Positions 42,022 through 42,051 of a DNA stretch of 42,051 nt are shown here, piece after piece. The stretch lies in assembly GCA_030613785.1 (NCBI GenBank), contig JAUWLF010000028.1:1-42051 (forward strand), written 5' to 3'. A program made the translations under genes and the position numbers. The notes under the pieces were generated by a model. That model ran no database searches. It had not been told where the DNA came from and saw nothing but the letters and a program-made list of their open reading frames with translations. Source of the stretch: Chloroflexota bacterium (GTDB taxonomy: Bacteria > Chloroflexota > Anaerolineae > UBA7937 > B3-Chlor). Position 1 is the stretch's first letter; every line of letters begins with the position of its first letter.

Positions 42022-42051
42022 GGGGGGGGCCAGTTGGGCCCCCCCCCCCCC
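42022..42051. repeat. G-run/C-run inverted repeat at the contig end
   Basis: A run of eight G, then CC, a five-base loop and GGCC followed by C to the last base, forming a possible 10-bp stem. The sequence ends in a C homopolymer, which is typical of an assembly break. It could belong to a terminator of the binding-protein gene, but no T tract is present. Confidence 0.5.

Noticed and set aside
1..42051. Whole-window alternative genetic code (UAG or UGA as sense)
   Set aside because: Long genes such as lon, guaA, AOR and the kinase are uninterrupted and end normally; in-frame UGA is limited to cysteine positions with hairpins or to fossils, and in-frame UAG to fossils. Site-specific Sec insertion explains the data better.

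Overview
The window reads as a chromosomal contig from an anaerobic, moderately GC-rich bacterium. The gene style (a DUF917-rich catabolic cluster, a tungsten-type aldehyde oxidoreductase, a flavodiiron protein, a bifunctional phosphoglucose/phosphomannose isomerase) resembles uncultured Chloroflexota of the Anaerolineae/Dehalococcoidia kind. This placement is an inference; there is no rRNA gene to anchor it. I see no tRNA, rRNA, CRISPR array, intact insertion sequence or prophage.

Left part (about 1-17,600), almost all on the minus strand. This is a redox and stress region full of duplication and decay. A CRP-box promoter near 8,260-8,325 heads ten colinear genes reaching 1,994: two ferredoxins, a zinc-ribbon protein, a methyltransferase, an M24 peptidase, an SRPBCC protein, a MIP18-type Fe-S protein, a YgbA-type protein, a DUF364 protein and a flavodiiron NO/O2 reductase. 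Interspersed are fossil genes (MFS, DsrE family, a small protein broken by one TAG, a third monooxygenase copy, two Crp C-terminal scraps). A histidine kinase/response regulator pair and a Crp/Fnr regulator close the region.

The main discovery is two apparent selenoprotein genes that ordinary gene calling splits at UGA. (1) 8549-10108 is a MerB (alkylmercury lyase)-like domain fused in frame to an AAA+ ATPase. UGA sits at both positions matching the MerB catalytic cysteines Cys96 and Cys159. The second UGA is followed by a textbook bacterial SECIS hairpin (7-bp stem, GGUC loop, 19 nt after UGA). (2) 15675-16283 is a ferredoxin-thioredoxin reductase catalytic domain fused to a glutaredoxin. 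Its UGA replaces the redox-active cysteine of the first CPC motif, and a hairpin follows with its loop 20 nt downstream. A decayed DsrE-family gene (1105-1460) also carries UGA at a cysteine position, among three TAGs.

A second discovery is a family of four near-identical promoters (8310, 15535, 16654 and 16899 region). Each has a TGTGAC-N4-GTCTCA-type operator exactly 21 bp upstream of a -10 hexamer, which is class II CRP geometry (centre about -41.5). The intact regulator at 16930-17610 has a CRP-like recognition helix (RETVGR). Two of the other promoters are preceded by remnants of the 3' end of the same regulator gene.

Middle part (17,600-26,140): housekeeping genes (isomerase, rsmI, lon, xpt, guaA), a Tat-type nitroreductase lipoprotein and a DUF4416 protein.

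Right part (26,300-42,000), all on the plus strand: a catabolic island with four DUF917 (S-methyl-thiohydantoin desulfurase family) paralogues, an M29-like aminopeptidase, TatA, a UroD-family methyltransferase-like protein, a hydantoin/Asp-Glu racemase, an IclR regulator and a KDPG-type aldolase. It is followed by a tungsten aldehyde oxidoreductase module (flavodoxin-fold reductase, ferredoxin, AOR, MoaD-like protein) and a peptide-type ABC solute-binding lipoprotein. Uptake of a peptide- or hydantoin-like substrate followed by ring and amide processing is a reasonable inference, but the substrate is unknown. The contig ends in a G/C homopolymer inverted repeat.
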